From Sphingomonas sp. R-74633 (GTDB lineage Bacteria > Pseudomonadota > Alphaproteobacteria > Sphingomonadales > Sphingomonadaceae), in NCBI RefSeq assembly GCF_013416555.1, contig NZ_JACCFG010000004.1, forward strand, positions 124,001 to 188,000: a stretch of 64,000 bases of DNA, in the 5' to 3' direction. The position numbers and the translations under genes were made by a program. Below are positions 53,133-62,400 of the stretch, one piece after another; position 1 is the stretch's first letter; each line of letters starts with the position of its first letter. Under the pieces are notes generated by a model, which saw nothing but the letters and a program-made list of their open reading frames with translations, was not told the DNA's origin and made no database searches.

Positions 53133-54337
53133 CGCCGCTTTCGATCGCCTTCCTCCCGCTCACCGACAGCGCCCCGCTGATCGTCGCCAGGGAACGCGGC
53201 TTTGCCGAGGCCGAGGACATCGCGCTCACTTTGGTGCGCGACACGAGCTGGGCGACGGTGCGCGACCGGCTGGTCTATGGCCAGGTCCAGTGCGCACATA
53301 TGCTGGCGCCGCTCGCGGTGGCGGTGACGCTCGGGTTGAGCCAGGCCCCCTGCCCGATCGCCGCGCCTTTCAAGCTCAACGACAATGGCAACGCGCTGAC
53401 ATTATCGTCCGAACTCGCCGCCGCGCTCGATCCCGATCCGCGCAGGCGCGTCGAGGATCCGGTGGCGACCGCGCATGACTTCGCCAATGCGATCGGGCTG
53501 CATCGCCGCAAGCCGGTGATCGGCATCGTCCACCGCTTCTCGAGCCATGCGCTGATGCTGCGCTACTGGCTCGCTTATGCGGGCGTGAACCCGGACCGCG
53601 ACGTGACGCTCAGGGTGCTGCCGCCCTCGCTGATGGTCCAGGCACTCCGGCTTGGCGAGATCGACGGCTTCATCGCCGGCGAGCCGTGGAGCAGCGTTGC
53701 GGTGGCCGAGGGGATCGGCGAGATCGCGGCGGCGGGCGTGAACATCTGGCAGCGCGGCGTGGAGAAGGTGCTCGCAACGCGCGCCGATTGGGCCGAGGCC
53801 AATGGCGAGCAGCTCGGCCGGCTGCTGCGCGCGCTCGATCGCGCAGCCGCCTGGTGCGACGATCCGGCCAATCATGCCGAGCTAGCGGCACTGCTCGCCC
53901 GGCCCGACCATGTCGGCCAGCCTGCCGAGCTGATCCTTCAGGCGCTTGCGGGGCGGATGCCGCTGACGCGGGGTGGCGATGTCGTCGATCTGCCAGATTT
54001 CACGGTCTTCCACCGCGGTGCGGCGAACTTCCCGTGGCGCAGCCAGGCGCTGTGGATCTACTCGCAGTTCGTGCGCTGGGGGATGGTCGATCCGAGTGCC
54101 GAGGCAGAGCGCGCGGCGGCAGGGGTGTTCCGCTCCGATCTCTACCGCGCGGCGCTTGCCGGGCACGGCGTGGCGATGCCCGGCGCGAGCATGAAAGTGG
54201 AGGGTGCGCTGGCCAATCCGCTCGCAGCTGCGTCACACCAGGGCAATCTGACGCTAGCGCCCGATCGGTTCTTCGATGGCAAGTCTTTCGATCCGCAGGA
54301 TATTTCCGGCTATCTGCACGCGCTGCAATCGATCTGA
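53129..54337 (+). CDS. nasS: NasS-type nitrate sensor (NrtA-like)
   Basis: Protein of 402 aa resembling periplasmic nitrate-binding proteins (CmpA/NrtA) but without signal peptide, hence cytoplasmic. Family landmarks include F-L-P-L-T-D-S-A-P-L near the N-terminus, G-L-S-Q-A-P-C-P-I, G-E-I-D-G-F-I-A-G-E-P-W and N-F-P-W-R-S-Q-A-L-W near the end. Known NasS proteins bind NasT and release it when nitrate or nitrite binds. ATG overlaps the nasT stop (ATGA), which suits 1:1 synthesis of the pair. Confidence 0.92.
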   Translation: MTPLSIAFLPLTDSAPLIVARERGFAEAEDIALTLVRDTSWATVRDRLVYGQVQCAHMLAPLAVAVTLGLSQAPCPIAAPFKLNDNGNALTLSSELAAALDPDPRRRVEDPVATAHDFANAIGLHRRKPVIGIVHRFSSHALMLRYWLAYAGVNPDRDVTLRVLPPSLMVQALRLGEIDGFIAGEPWSSVAVAEGIGEIAAAGVNIWQRGVEKVLATRADWAEANGEQLGRLLRALDRAAAWCDDPANHAELAALLARPDHVGQPAELILQALAGRMPLTRGGDVVDLPDFTVFHRGAANFPWRSQALWIYSQFVRWGMVDPSAEAERAAAGVFRSDLYRAALAGHGVAMPGASMKVEGALANPLAAASHQGNLTLAPDRFFDGKSFDPQDISGYLHALQSI

Positions 54338-54357
54338 AATTTTTGCACTTGCGAAGA

Positions 54358-54403
54358 GACGCAACTCGCGTCAGCTTTGACGAGTCGCCCGAATGGCCGG
54401 GTG
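54358..54403 (+). promoter_or_regulatory. ANTAR-type leader hairpins upstream of narK
   Basis: The hairpin at 54386-54403 (stem CGCCCG/CGGGTG, one wobble pair) has the hexanucleotide loop AATGGC with A at 1 and G at 4, the hallmark of ANTAR targets. A neighbouring hairpin at 54358-54372 (GACGC/GCGTC) has a five-base loop, AACTC, so it fits less well as the second element. They precede the terminator at 54461. Confidence 0.6.
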
Positions 54404-54460
54404 ACGCATATCGGAGGTTCGCGGCGACGTAGGCGCGGGCATCCACCGGAATTCAGCAAA

Positions 54461-54507
54461 GCCGCTGTCCGATCCCCGCCTCGCGGGAGATCGGCAGCGG
54501 CTTTTTT
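54461..54507 (+). terminator. Leader terminator controlled by NasT
   Basis: GCCGCTG...CCCGC pairs with GCGGG...CAGCGGC in a stem of almost 19 bp with a CTC loop, followed by six T residues (54502-54507). It lies 31 bp before the narK ATG inside the operon, where a terminator makes sense only if it is conditionally read through. Confidence 0.9.
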
Positions 54508-54537
54508 CGTGCCTTCGGCACGGGGAAGGCAGTGGCA

Positions 54538-55827
54538 ATGAAGGTCGCGGAACTGATGCGCGAGGGCTTCGAGGCGATTGGCGGGGGCTCCGACGTCGAC
54601 TCCCTCCCGGCGCGCAAGGCGAAGTCGGCATTCTGGAGCAGCGGCCACACGCCGACGCTGGTCGCTGCCTTCCTCTATTTCGACCTCGCCTTCATGGTCT
54701 GGGTGCTGCTCGGCCCGCTCGCGCCCGAGATCGCCAGGGACATCGGACTCAGCCCCGCGCAAAAGGGCCTGATGGTCGCGACGCCAACGCTGGCCGGCGC
54801 GGTGCTGCGGCTGTTCGTCGGGCTGCTCGCCGACCGGATCGGCCCGAAGCGCACCGGTGTGATCGGACAACTCGTGGTAATCGGCGGGCTGCTCACCGCC
54901 TGGTGGCTGGGCGTGCACAGCTTTGCCGGCACGCTCGCGCTCGGCGGCGTGCTCGGCTTTGCCGGGGCGAGCTTCGCCGTGGCGCTGCCGCTCGCGAGCC
55001 GCTGGTATCCGCCCGAGCATCAGGGCAAGGCGATGGGCATTGCCGGCATGGGCAATTCGGGCACCGTGCTGGCGGCACTGTTCGCTCCTGCGCTGGCCAA
55101 GGCGTTCGGCTGGAACGCCGTGCTCGGCCTCGCCTGCATCCCGCTCGCGATCGTGCTCGTGGTCTATACGATCCTCGCCAAGGACGCGCCCAACCAGCCC
55201 GCGCCGAAGCCGATCGCCGCCTATCTCACGCCGCTGCGCACCGCCGACGCCTGGTGGCTGATGCTGTTCTACGGCGTCACCTTTGGCGGCTTTTCTGGCC
55301 TCGCCTCCTCGCTCACCATCTATTTCACCGACCAGTTCGCGCTGAGCACGATCACCGCCGGCTATTGCACCGCGGCCTGCGTGTTCGCCGGGTCGCTGGT
55401 CCGCCCGCTCGGCGGCGCGCTGGCGGACCGGGTCGGCGGCGTCACGGCACTGACCGCGGTCTATGTCGTCGCGGCGCTCGCGCTGCTCGGCGTCAGCACC
55501 TCCCCCGCCAGCCTCCCCCTCGCCCTCACCCTGTTCGTCATCGCGATGCTTGCGCTCGGCACCGGCAATGGCGCGGTGTTCCAGCTCGTCCCGCAACGCT
55601 TCGGCAAGGAAATCGGCATCCTGACCGGGCTGGTCGGCATGGCCGGCGGCGTCGGCGGCTTCTACCTCGCCTCGTCGCTCGGCCTTGCACGGCAGATGAC
55701 CGGCAGCTTCGGCCCGGGCTTCCTGATCTTCGCACTGCTCGCGCTGGCCGCGCTTACCGCGCTCAGCCTGGTCAAGGGCAAGTGGCGCGCGCGCTGGACC
55801 GCCGCCGCTGCCGGCGTCCGGATCTGA
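54538..55827 (+). CDS. narK: NarK/NasA-type nitrate/nitrite MFS transporter
   Basis: Inner-membrane carrier of about 429 aa with 12 transmembrane segments. Nitrate-porter landmarks include the Gly-rich TM5 signature G-F-A-G-A-S-F-A-V-A-L-P with S-R-W-Y-P-P-E-H-Q-G, then G-I-A-G-M-G-N-S-G-T, and G-M-A-G-G-V-G-G-F near the end. It brings nitrate into the cell for the reductases downstream. ATG 54538 is preferred (GGAAGG nine bases upstream); GTG 54532 is also in frame. It overlaps the next gene by one base (TGATG). Confidence 0.92.
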   Translation: MKVAELMREGFEAIGGGSDVDSLPARKAKSAFWSSGHTPTLVAAFLYFDLAFMVWVLLGPLAPEIARDIGLSPAQKGLMVATPTLAGAVLRLFVGLLADRIGPKRTGVIGQLVVIGGLLTAWWLGVHSFAGTLALGGVLGFAGASFAVALPLASRWYPPEHQGKAMGIAGMGNSGTVLAALFAPALAKAFGWNAVLGLACIPLAIVLVVYTILAKDAPNQPAPKPIAAYLTPLRTADAWWLMLFYGVTFGGFSGLASSLTIYFTDQFALSTITAGYCTAACVFAGSLVRPLGGALADRVGGVTALTAVYVVAALALLGVSTSPASLPLALTLFVIAMLALGTGNGAVFQLVPQRFGKEIGILTGLVGMAGGVGGFYLASSLGLARQMTGSFGPGFLIFALLALAALTALSLVKGKWRARWTAAAAGVRI

Positions 55828-56999
55828 TGCGCGCCGCGCTCCTCTTCCCCCTCGCCATCGCCGCCACCCCGGCGATGGCGCAGGAGATGAAGCCGATCAT
55901 CGACGCGCGGCTGCGCTATGAAGGCGTCGATCAGCGCGGCTTCGCGAACGACGCCGACGCGCTCACGCTGCGCCTGCGCGCCGGGTTCGAGCTCAAGCAA
56001 GGCGATTTCGCGCTGCTCGCCGAGAGCGAGGGCACGCTCGCGCTGGTCGAGCGCTACAATAGTTCGGTCAATGGGCGCACCGGCTATCCTACCGTCGCCG
56101 ATCCCGAGAATGTCGAGATCAACCGGCTCCAGCTCCAGTATCGCGGGCTGAAGAACACGCTGTTCACCGCCGGGCGCCAGCGCATCCTGCTCGACGACCA
56201 GCGCTTCGTCGGCAATGTCGGCTGGCGGCAGAACGAGCAGACATTCGATGCGGTGCGCGTGGAGAGCAAGGCGCTTGGGCCGGTGGCGATCGACCTGACC
56301 TACGCCTGGGCGGCGCGTACCATCTATGGCGTCGAAAGCCCGATCGCCCGGATCGGCGGCGACAATGTCTTCGCCGGTGCCGTGGTGAAGCTGGGCCCGG
56401 TTTCGGCCAAGGGCTTTGCCTATCTGGTCGATCAGGACGCCCCCGGCCGCCGGCAATTCTCCAGCCAGACCTATGGCCTGCGCACCGCCACTGCGCTGCC
56501 GGTCGGCCCGGCCAAGCTCTCGCTCACCGCCAGCTATGCCCGCCAGTCGAACTGGCGCGACAATCCGAGCAACTATGCCGCCGATTACTGGCTCGCCGAG
56601 GGCCAGCTCCAGCTCAAGGCCTTTGGGTTGAACGGCGGCTATGAAGTGCTGGGCTCGGATAGCGGCACCAGCTTCCAGACCCCGCTCGCCACGCTGCACA
56701 AGTTCCAGGGCTGGGCGGACAAGTTCCTGACCACCCCCGCGGACGGCATTCGCGATCTGTACGCAGGCGGCAGCTATGCGCTGGCGCTGGGCAAGGCGCC
56801 GCCGTTGACTCTGCAGGCGACCTGGCACCGCTTCGACAGCGACCGGAACACCCGCCGCTACGGCAGCGAATGGGACCTGCAGCTTGGCTTCAAGCCGGCC
56901 AGGCAGCTCGCTGCCACGATCAAATATGCCGACTACCGCGCCGCCAGCTTCGCGACCGACACGCGCAAGCTGTGGCTCCAGCTCGATTTCAGCCTGTGA
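55827..56999 (+). CDS. Outer-membrane porin of the alginate-export type
   Basis: Protein of 390 aa with a short signal peptide (about 1-18, A-M-A-Q). It consists of alternating beta-strands with aromatic girdles and closes with L-W-L-Q-L-D-F-S-L, the C-terminal aromatic/Leu pattern of outer-membrane barrels. Landmarks such as N-R-L-Q-L-Q-Y, A-G-R-Q-R-I-L-L-D-D-Q-R-F-V-G and W-R-Q-N-E-Q-T-F-D-A are typical of alginate-export-family porins. Placed between narK and nirB, it is probably a nitrate-permeable pore. The start overlaps the narK stop by one base. Confidence 0.8.
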   Translation: MRAALLFPLAIAATPAMAQEMKPIIDARLRYEGVDQRGFANDADALTLRLRAGFELKQGDFALLAESEGTLALVERYNSSVNGRTGYPTVADPENVEINRLQLQYRGLKNTLFTAGRQRILLDDQRFVGNVGWRQNEQTFDAVRVESKALGPVAIDLTYAWAARTIYGVESPIARIGGDNVFAGAVVKLGPVSAKGFAYLVDQDAPGRRQFSSQTYGLRTATALPVGPAKLSLTASYARQSNWRDNPSNYAADYWLAEGQLQLKAFGLNGGYEVLGSDSGTSFQTPLATLHKFQGWADKFLTTPADGIRDLYAGGSYALALGKAPPLTLQATWHRFDSDRNTRRYGSEWDLQLGFKPARQLAATIKYADYRAASFATDTRKLWLQLDFSL

Positions 57000-57009
57000 G
57001 TATCCCCGC

Positions 57010-59475
57010 ATGACCCACCATATCGACCGCCCGCATCTGGTGGTGATCGGCAACGGCATGGCCGGCTGCCGCGCCATCGAGGAGCTGCTCGCCCGCGATC
57101 CAAACCGCTACCGGGTAACGATCTTCGGCGCCGAGCCGCATGTGAACTACAACCGGATCATGCTCTCCCCCGTGCTCGCCGGCGAGAAGAGCTTCGACGA
57201 GATCGTGATCAACCCGCGCGACTGGTATGACGGCAATGGCATCGAGCTCGTCGCCGGCGATGCGGTCGCGGCCGTGGATCGCGAAGCCCGCACCGTCACT
57301 GCGCGCAGCGGCCGGACGGTCTCCTATGACAAGCTGCTGATCGCCACGGGCTCCGATCCCTTCATCATCCCGGTGCCGGGCAAGGACCTGCCTGGGGTGA
57401 TCAGCTTCCGCGACATGAAGGATGTCGATGCGATGCTGGCAGCTGCCGCAAGCGGCGGCGACGCAGTGGTGATCGGCGGCGGCCTGCTCGGGCTCGAGGC
57501 GGCGCACGGGCTCACGCTGCGCGGCATGAAGGTCACCGTGATCCACCTGATGCAGACGCTGATGGAGCGCCAGCTCGACGAGGCCGCGGGCTGGCTGCTC
57601 AAGTCCGAACTCGAATCGCGCGGCCAGACGATCCTCACCGGCGCCGACACCGCCGAGATCGTCGGCACCGATCATGTCGAGGGCGTGAAGCTCAAGGACG
57701 GGCGGGTGATCCCGGCCAGCCTGGTGGTGATGGCGGTCGGCATCCGCCCGTCGACCGCGCTGGCACGCGAAGCCGGGCTCGCGGTCGGCCGCGGCATCCA
57801 GGTCGACGACCATATGGTGACCAGCGATCCGGACGTGCTCGCGGTCGGCGAATGCGTCGAGCATGACGGCAATGTCTATGGCCTGGTCGCGCCGCTCTGG
57901 GAGATGTGCCGCGCACTCGCCGACGGGCTGGTCGAGGCGCCCACCGGCTATCGCGGCTCGGTCACCTCGACCAAGCTCAAGGTCTCGGGGATCGACCTGT
58001 TCTCGGCCGGGGACTTCTCGGGCGGCGACGGCGCCGAGGACATCGTGCTGCGCGACGCCAGCCGCGGGGTCTACAAGCGCGTGGTGATCAAGGACGACCG
58101 GCTGGTCGGCGCGGTACTCTATGGCGATACCGCCGATGGCAGCTGGTATTTCGACCTGCTCAAGAAGCAGGAGGACATTTCCAGCCTTCGCGACCTGCTG
58201 ATCTTCGGCCAGGCCTATGCCCAGGGAGGGGGGCAAGCGGACCCTAAGGCGGCCGTTGCGGCGCTCTCGGACGATGCCGAGATCTGCGGCTGCAACGGCG
58301 TGTCCAAGGGCCAGGTCGTCGCCTGCATCGCCAAGGGGGCGGCGAGCCTCGACGCGGTGCGCGCCGGCTGCAAGGCTTCGGCGAGTTGCGGCTCGTGCAC
58401 CGGGCTGGTCGAGACCCTGCTCGCAGTCACGCTCGGCGATGCGGTCCAGGCGGGCCCGAAGACGATGTGCAAATGCACCAGCTTCGGCCATGACGATGTC
58501 CGCCGCGAGATCGTCGCGCAGGCCATGCGCTCGATCCCCGAGGTGATGCAGAAGCTGCACTGGGCCACGCCCGATGGCTGCTCCTCCTGCCGTCCCGCGC
58601 TCAATTACTACCTGCTCTGCGCGCTGCCCGGCGAGTATCAGGACGACCAGCAGAGCCGCTTCGTCAACGAGCGGATGCACGCCAACATCCAGAAGGACGG
58701 CACTTATTCGGTTGTCCCGCGAATGTGGGGCGGGATCACCAGCCCGCAGGAACTGCGCGCGATCGCCGATGTCGTCGAGAAATACGACGCGCCGATGGTC
58801 AAGGTCACCGGCGGGCAGCGGCTCGACATCTTCGGGATCAAAAAGGAGGATCTGCCCGCGGTCTGGGCCGATCTCAATGCCGCCGGGATGGTATCGGGCC
58901 ACGCATACGGCAAGGCGCTGCGCACGGTGAAGACCTGTGTCGGCTCCGAATGGTGCCGCTTCGGCACGCAGGACTCCACCGGCCTCGGCGTGAAGCTGGA
59001 GCGCGGCTTCTGGGGTTCGTGGATGCCGCACAAGTTCAAGATGGCGGTGTCCGGCTGCCCGCGGAACTGCGCCGAGGCAACGATCAAGGATTTCGGCGTG
59101 GTCTGCGTCGACTCTGGGTACGAACTCCATGTCGGCGGCAATGGCGGCATCCATGTCCGCGCGACCGACCTGCTGGTGAAGGTGACGACCGAGGAAGAGG
59201 CGATCCACTACGCCGCCGCCTTCGTCCAGCTCTACCGCGAGGAAGCGCGCTATCTCGAGCGCACCGCGCCGTGGATCGAGCGGATCGGGCTGCAATATCT
59301 GAAGGACCGCATCGTCGAGGATGCGGAGAACCGCGACACGCTCGCCGCGCGCTTCTGGCATTCGCAGAGCTTCAGCCAGGACGATCCCTGGGCCGAGCGC
59401 GCCGCCGGCCAGGCCCGCGAGCAGCATGCCCACATGGCTGCCTTCAATCCCATCCGCGAGGAGGAAATCGCATGA
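57010..59475 (+). CDS. nirB: Assimilatory nitrite reductase, large subunit
   Basis: Protein of 821 aa reducing nitrite to ammonium with NAD(P)H. FAD/NAD domains at 1-400 (V-I-G-N-G-M-A-G; V-I-G-G-G-L-L-G-L-E). A BFD-like [2Fe-2S] region with C-G-C-N-G and C-G-S-C around residues 425-465 follows. The siroheme/[4Fe-4S] domain has T-C-V-G-S-E-W-C and S-G-C-P-R-N-C between about 635 and 700. All ligand Cys are present. The siroheme would come from the cobA product nearby. ATG 57010 is 10 bases after the porin stop, and its stop overlaps nirD (ATGA). Confidence 0.96.
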   Translation: MTHHIDRPHLVVIGNGMAGCRAIEELLARDPNRYRVTIFGAEPHVNYNRIMLSPVLAGEKSFDEIVINPRDWYDGNGIELVAGDAVAAVDREARTVTARSGRTVSYDKLLIATGSDPFIIPVPGKDLPGVISFRDMKDVDAMLAAAASGGDAVVIGGGLLGLEAAHGLTLRGMKVTVIHLMQTLMERQLDEAAGWLLKSELESRGQTILTGADTAEIVGTDHVEGVKLKDGRVIPASLVVMAVGIRPSTALAREAGLAVGRGIQVDDHMVTSDPDVLAVGECVEHDGNVYGLVAPLWEMCRALADGLVEAPTGYRGSVTSTKLKVSGIDLFSAGDFSGGDGAEDIVLRDASRGVYKRVVIKDDRLVGAVLYGDTADGSWYFDLLKKQEDISSLRDLLIFGQAYAQGGGQADPKAAVAALSDDAEICGCNGVSKGQVVACIAKGAASLDAVRAGCKASASCGSCTGLVETLLAVTLGDAVQAGPKTMCKCTSFGHDDVRREIVAQAMRSIPEVMQKLHWATPDGCSSCRPALNYYLLCALPGEYQDDQQSRFVNERMHANIQKDGTYSVVPRMWGGITSPQELRAIADVVEKYDAPMVKVTGGQRLDIFGIKKEDLPAVWADLNAAGMVSGHAYGKALRTVKTCVGSEWCRFGTQDSTGLGVKLERGFWGSWMPHKFKMAVSGCPRNCAEATIKDFGVVCVDSGYELHVGGNGGIHVRATDLLVKVTTEEEAIHYAAAFVQLYREEARYLERTAPWIERIGLQYLKDRIVEDAENRDTLAARFWHSQSFSQDDPWAERAAGQAREQHAHMAAFNPIREEEIA

Positions 59476-59810
59476 TCGGCGAGTGGCTCGATATCGGCTG
59501 GCTGCAGGAAATCCCGGTGCGCGGCAGCCGCACCATCCCCGTCGACGGCGGCGAGGAGATCGCGGTGTTCCGCACCGGTGACGACAAGGTGTTCGCGCTG
59601 GTCAATCGCTGCCCGCACAAGGGCGGTCCGCTCAGCCAGGGCATCGTCCATGGTCACAGCGTCGCCTGCCCGCTGCACAATTGGAACATCGCGCTGGCGA
59701 CGGGCGAAGCACAGGGCGGCGACAAGGGCTGCACCCCGGTGATCCCGGTGAAAATCAGCGGCGGCCGCGTGCTGATCTGCCGCGCCGGCGCGCTCGCGGC
59801 GGCTGCCTGA
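59472..59810 (+). CDS. nirD: Assimilatory nitrite reductase, small subunit
   Basis: Protein of 112 aa of the NirD/Rieske family. Unlike NirD proteins that have lost the cluster, it keeps a complete Rieske set: C47-P-H49 and C66-P-L-H69, separated by 16 residues. It should pair with NirB. It follows nirB with a 4-base overlap and precedes nasA by one base. Confidence 0.94.
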   Translation: MIGEWLDIGWLQEIPVRGSRTIPVDGGEEIAVFRTGDDKVFALVNRCPHKGGPLSQGIVHGHSVACPLHNWNIALATGEAQGGDKGCTPVIPVKISGGRVLICRAGALAAAA

Positions 59811-59811
59811 G

Positions 59812-62400
59812 ATGACCGCGACCCGCACCACCTGCGCCTATTGCGGCGTCGGCTGCGGGATCGTCGCGACGCGCACCGGCGCGCGTTCGGTCGAGATCAA
59901 GGGCGATGCCGAACACCCCGCCAATCGCGGGCGGCTCTGCTCGAAGGGCACGCATCTAGGCGAGACGGTGGGACTCGAAGGGCGGCTGCTCCATCCGATG
60001 ATCGGCAAGCGCCGGGCGAGCTGGGACAAGGCGCTCGACCTGGTGGCGAAGCGCTTCAAACAGGCGATCGCCGAGCATGGGCCGGACAGCGTCGCCTTCT
60101 ACGTCTCGGGCCAGTTGCTGACCGAGGATTATTACGTCGCCAACAAGCTGATGAAGGGGTTCATCGGCTCGGGCAATATCGACACCAATTCGCGGCTCTG
60201 CATGTCGAGCGCAGTGGCCGGCCATGTCCGCGCGTTCGGCGAGGACGTGGTGCCGGCGAGCTATGACGATCTCGACGCCGCAGACCTGATCATCCTGGTC
60301 GGATCGAACACTGCCTGGTGCCATCCGATCGTCTATCAGCGCATCCGCGCGCGCTGCGATGCCGGGGCGAAGCTGGTCGTCATCGATCCGCGCCGCACCG
60401 AGACCTGCGAAGGCGCCGACCTCCACCTCGCCATCCGCCCGGGCAGCGACGTCGCGCTGATGAATGGGCTGCTCGCGCATTGCCGCGAGGCCGGGCTGGT
60501 CGACGAGGCCTATCTCGCCGCGAGCGTGAATGTGCCCGACAATTTCTGGGACCAGGTTGGAGAGGGAAGCGACCTGTGGTCGGTAGCGCGGACATGCGAA
60601 GTGCCGGCTGCCGACCTCAGGCGCTTCTACGATCTGTTTGCGCAGAACCCGCGCACCGTCACGCTGTTCAGCCAGGGCATCAACCAGTCGATCCGCGGCA
60701 CCGACCAGGTCAACGCGATCACCAATGTCCACCTCGCAACCGGCCGGATCGGCAAGCCCGGCGCGGCGCCCTTCTCGATCACCGGCCAGCCCAATGCCAT
60801 GGGCGGGCGCGAAGTCGGCGGGCTCGCCTCCAGCCTCGCGTCGCACATGGATTTCGCGCCCGAGAACCGCGCCCGCGTCCAGCGCTTCTGGGCCTCGCCC
60901 GCGATCGCGCAGAAGCCGGGGCTCAAGGCAGTCGACCTGTTCCGCGCGATGGGCGAAGGCCGGATCAAGGCGCTGTGGATCATGGCCACCAACCCTGCCG
61001 TCTCGATGCCCGATGCCGGCGCGGTGCGCGAAGCATTGGCGCGCTGTCCTTTCGTCGTGATCTCCGACGTGATCGCCGAGACCGACTGCACGCCCTTCGC
61101 CCATGTCCGCCTGCCCGCCACCGGCTGGGGTGAGAAGGACGGCACCGTCACCAATTCGGAGCGGCGGGTCAGCCGTCAGCGCCCGATCTTCGAGGCGCCG
61201 GGCGAGGCGCGGCCCGACTGGTGGATCGTCAAGGAAGCCGGGCGCCGCATGGGCTGGCCCGGCGATTTCGCTTATGTCCGCCCCGCCGACATCTTCCGTG
61301 AACACGCCCGCCTCTCCGCCTATCAGAATGACGGTGCCCGCCTGTTCGACCTCGGCGACAAGGTCGCGATCGGCAATGCCGATTACGATGCGATGCCGCC
61401 CTTCCGCTGGGGCGGCGACGCCTTTGCCGATGGCCGCTTCCCGACCCCCGATGGCCGCGCGCGGCTGGTGCCGGTGGTGCAGATGCCGCTGCCCGCCCCG
61501 CTCGCCAATTGGCCTCTGACGCTCAACACCGGCCGCTATCGCGACCAGTGGCACACGATGACCCGCACCGGGCTCAGCCCCAAGCTCTCGCGCCACCGCG
61601 AGGAGCCTTTGGTCGAGGTCCATCCCGAGGACGCCGCGGCTTATGGGCTCGAGGATGGCGGCCTCGCCCGCGTTTCCACGCCGCAGGGCGCGAGCCTGTT
61701 CCGCGTCACTCACAGCACCGGCCAGCGTCGCGGCGAGATCTTCACGCCGATCCACTGGACCGACCGCCAGTCGACCGGCGGCCGCACAGGCCTGCTCCCC
61801 CGGCCGCTGGTCGATCCGCATTCGGGCCAGCCGGGTTTCAAATCGACGCCTGCGAAGATCGAGGCGGTTGCGCCCGCGTGGCGCGGCTTCCTGATCACCA
61901 CCGAGGCGATGGAACGCCCCGATTGCCTGTGGGCGACGCGCGTCTCGGTGCCCGGCGGCACACTTTACGAATTGGCCGGCGACGGCGACGCGCGCGCGAT
62001 CGAGTCCAGCCTGCCGCGCGGCGACCGGGTCGAGAGCTTCGACCGCGCGCGCGGCTCGCACCGGGTGGCGGTGATGCGCGAAGGCCGGCTGGTCGCCGCG
62101 CTGTTCCGCACCGAGCGCGGCATGCTGCCGAAACGCGACTGGTTGATCGAACAGCTTGGCCAGGCCGCCAATGCCGCATTGCTCGCCGGCGCGCCGCCGG
62201 GCGCGCGCGAGGATCGCGGGCCGATCATCTGCCTGTGCTTCGATGTCGGGCTGAAGACCATCGTCGCCGCGATCGGCAGCCAGCGCCTCACCAGCGTCGA
62301 GGCGGTCGGCGCAGCGCTGTCGGCGGGGACGAACTGCGGATCGTGCCGCCCGTCGATCCGCCGGATCCTCGAGGAAAACAGGAGTGCCGCCAATGGATGA
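59812..62400 (+). CDS. nasA: Assimilatory nitrate reductase, catalytic subunit
   Basis: Molybdopterin enzyme of 862 aa reducing nitrate to nitrite in the cytoplasm. The N-terminal [4Fe-4S] ligands are C8, C11, C15 and C43. The bis-MGD domains contain S-R-L-C-M-S-S-A-V-A-G with the probable Mo-ligand Cys, and M-A-T-N-P-A-V-S-M-P-D. The C-terminal extension holds a BFD-type [2Fe-2S] site (C-L-C-F-D; C-G-S-C-R), which probably receives electrons. No twin-arginine signal is present. Cofactor supply is matched by moeA two genes on. It overlaps cobA by eight bases. Confidence 0.96.
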   Translation: MTATRTTCAYCGVGCGIVATRTGARSVEIKGDAEHPANRGRLCSKGTHLGETVGLEGRLLHPMIGKRRASWDKALDLVAKRFKQAIAEHGPDSVAFYVSGQLLTEDYYVANKLMKGFIGSGNIDTNSRLCMSSAVAGHVRAFGEDVVPASYDDLDAADLIILVGSNTAWCHPIVYQRIRARCDAGAKLVVIDPRRTETCEGADLHLAIRPGSDVALMNGLLAHCREAGLVDEAYLAASVNVPDNFWDQVGEGSDLWSVARTCEVPAADLRRFYDLFAQNPRTVTLFSQGINQSIRGTDQVNAITNVHLATGRIGKPGAAPFSITGQPNAMGGREVGGLASSLASHMDFAPENRARVQRFWASPAIAQKPGLKAVDLFRAMGEGRIKALWIMATNPAVSMPDAGAVREALARCPFVVISDVIAETDCTPFAHVRLPATGWGEKDGTVTNSERRVSRQRPIFEAPGEARPDWWIVKEAGRRMGWPGDFAYVRPADIFREHARLSAYQNDGARLFDLGDKVAIGNADYDAMPPFRWGGDAFADGRFPTPDGRARLVPVVQMPLPAPLANWPLTLNTGRYRDQWHTMTRTGLSPKLSRHREEPLVEVHPEDAAAYGLEDGGLARVSTPQGASLFRVTHSTGQRRGEIFTPIHWTDRQSTGGRTGLLPRPLVDPHSGQPGFKSTPAKIEAVAPAWRGFLITTEAMERPDCLWATRVSVPGGTLYELAGDGDARAIESSLPRGDRVESFDRARGSHRVAVMREGRLVAALFRTERGMLPKRDWLIEQLGQAANAALLAGAPPGAREDRGPIICLCFDVGLKTIVAAIGSQRLTSVEAVGAALSAGTNCGSCRPSIRRILEENRSAANG

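Noticed and set aside
54371..54384. Hairpin CGTC-AGCTTT-GACG as the second ANTAR element
   Set aside because: The loop has A at position 1 but T instead of G at position 4, and it would compete with the hairpin at 54358-54372.
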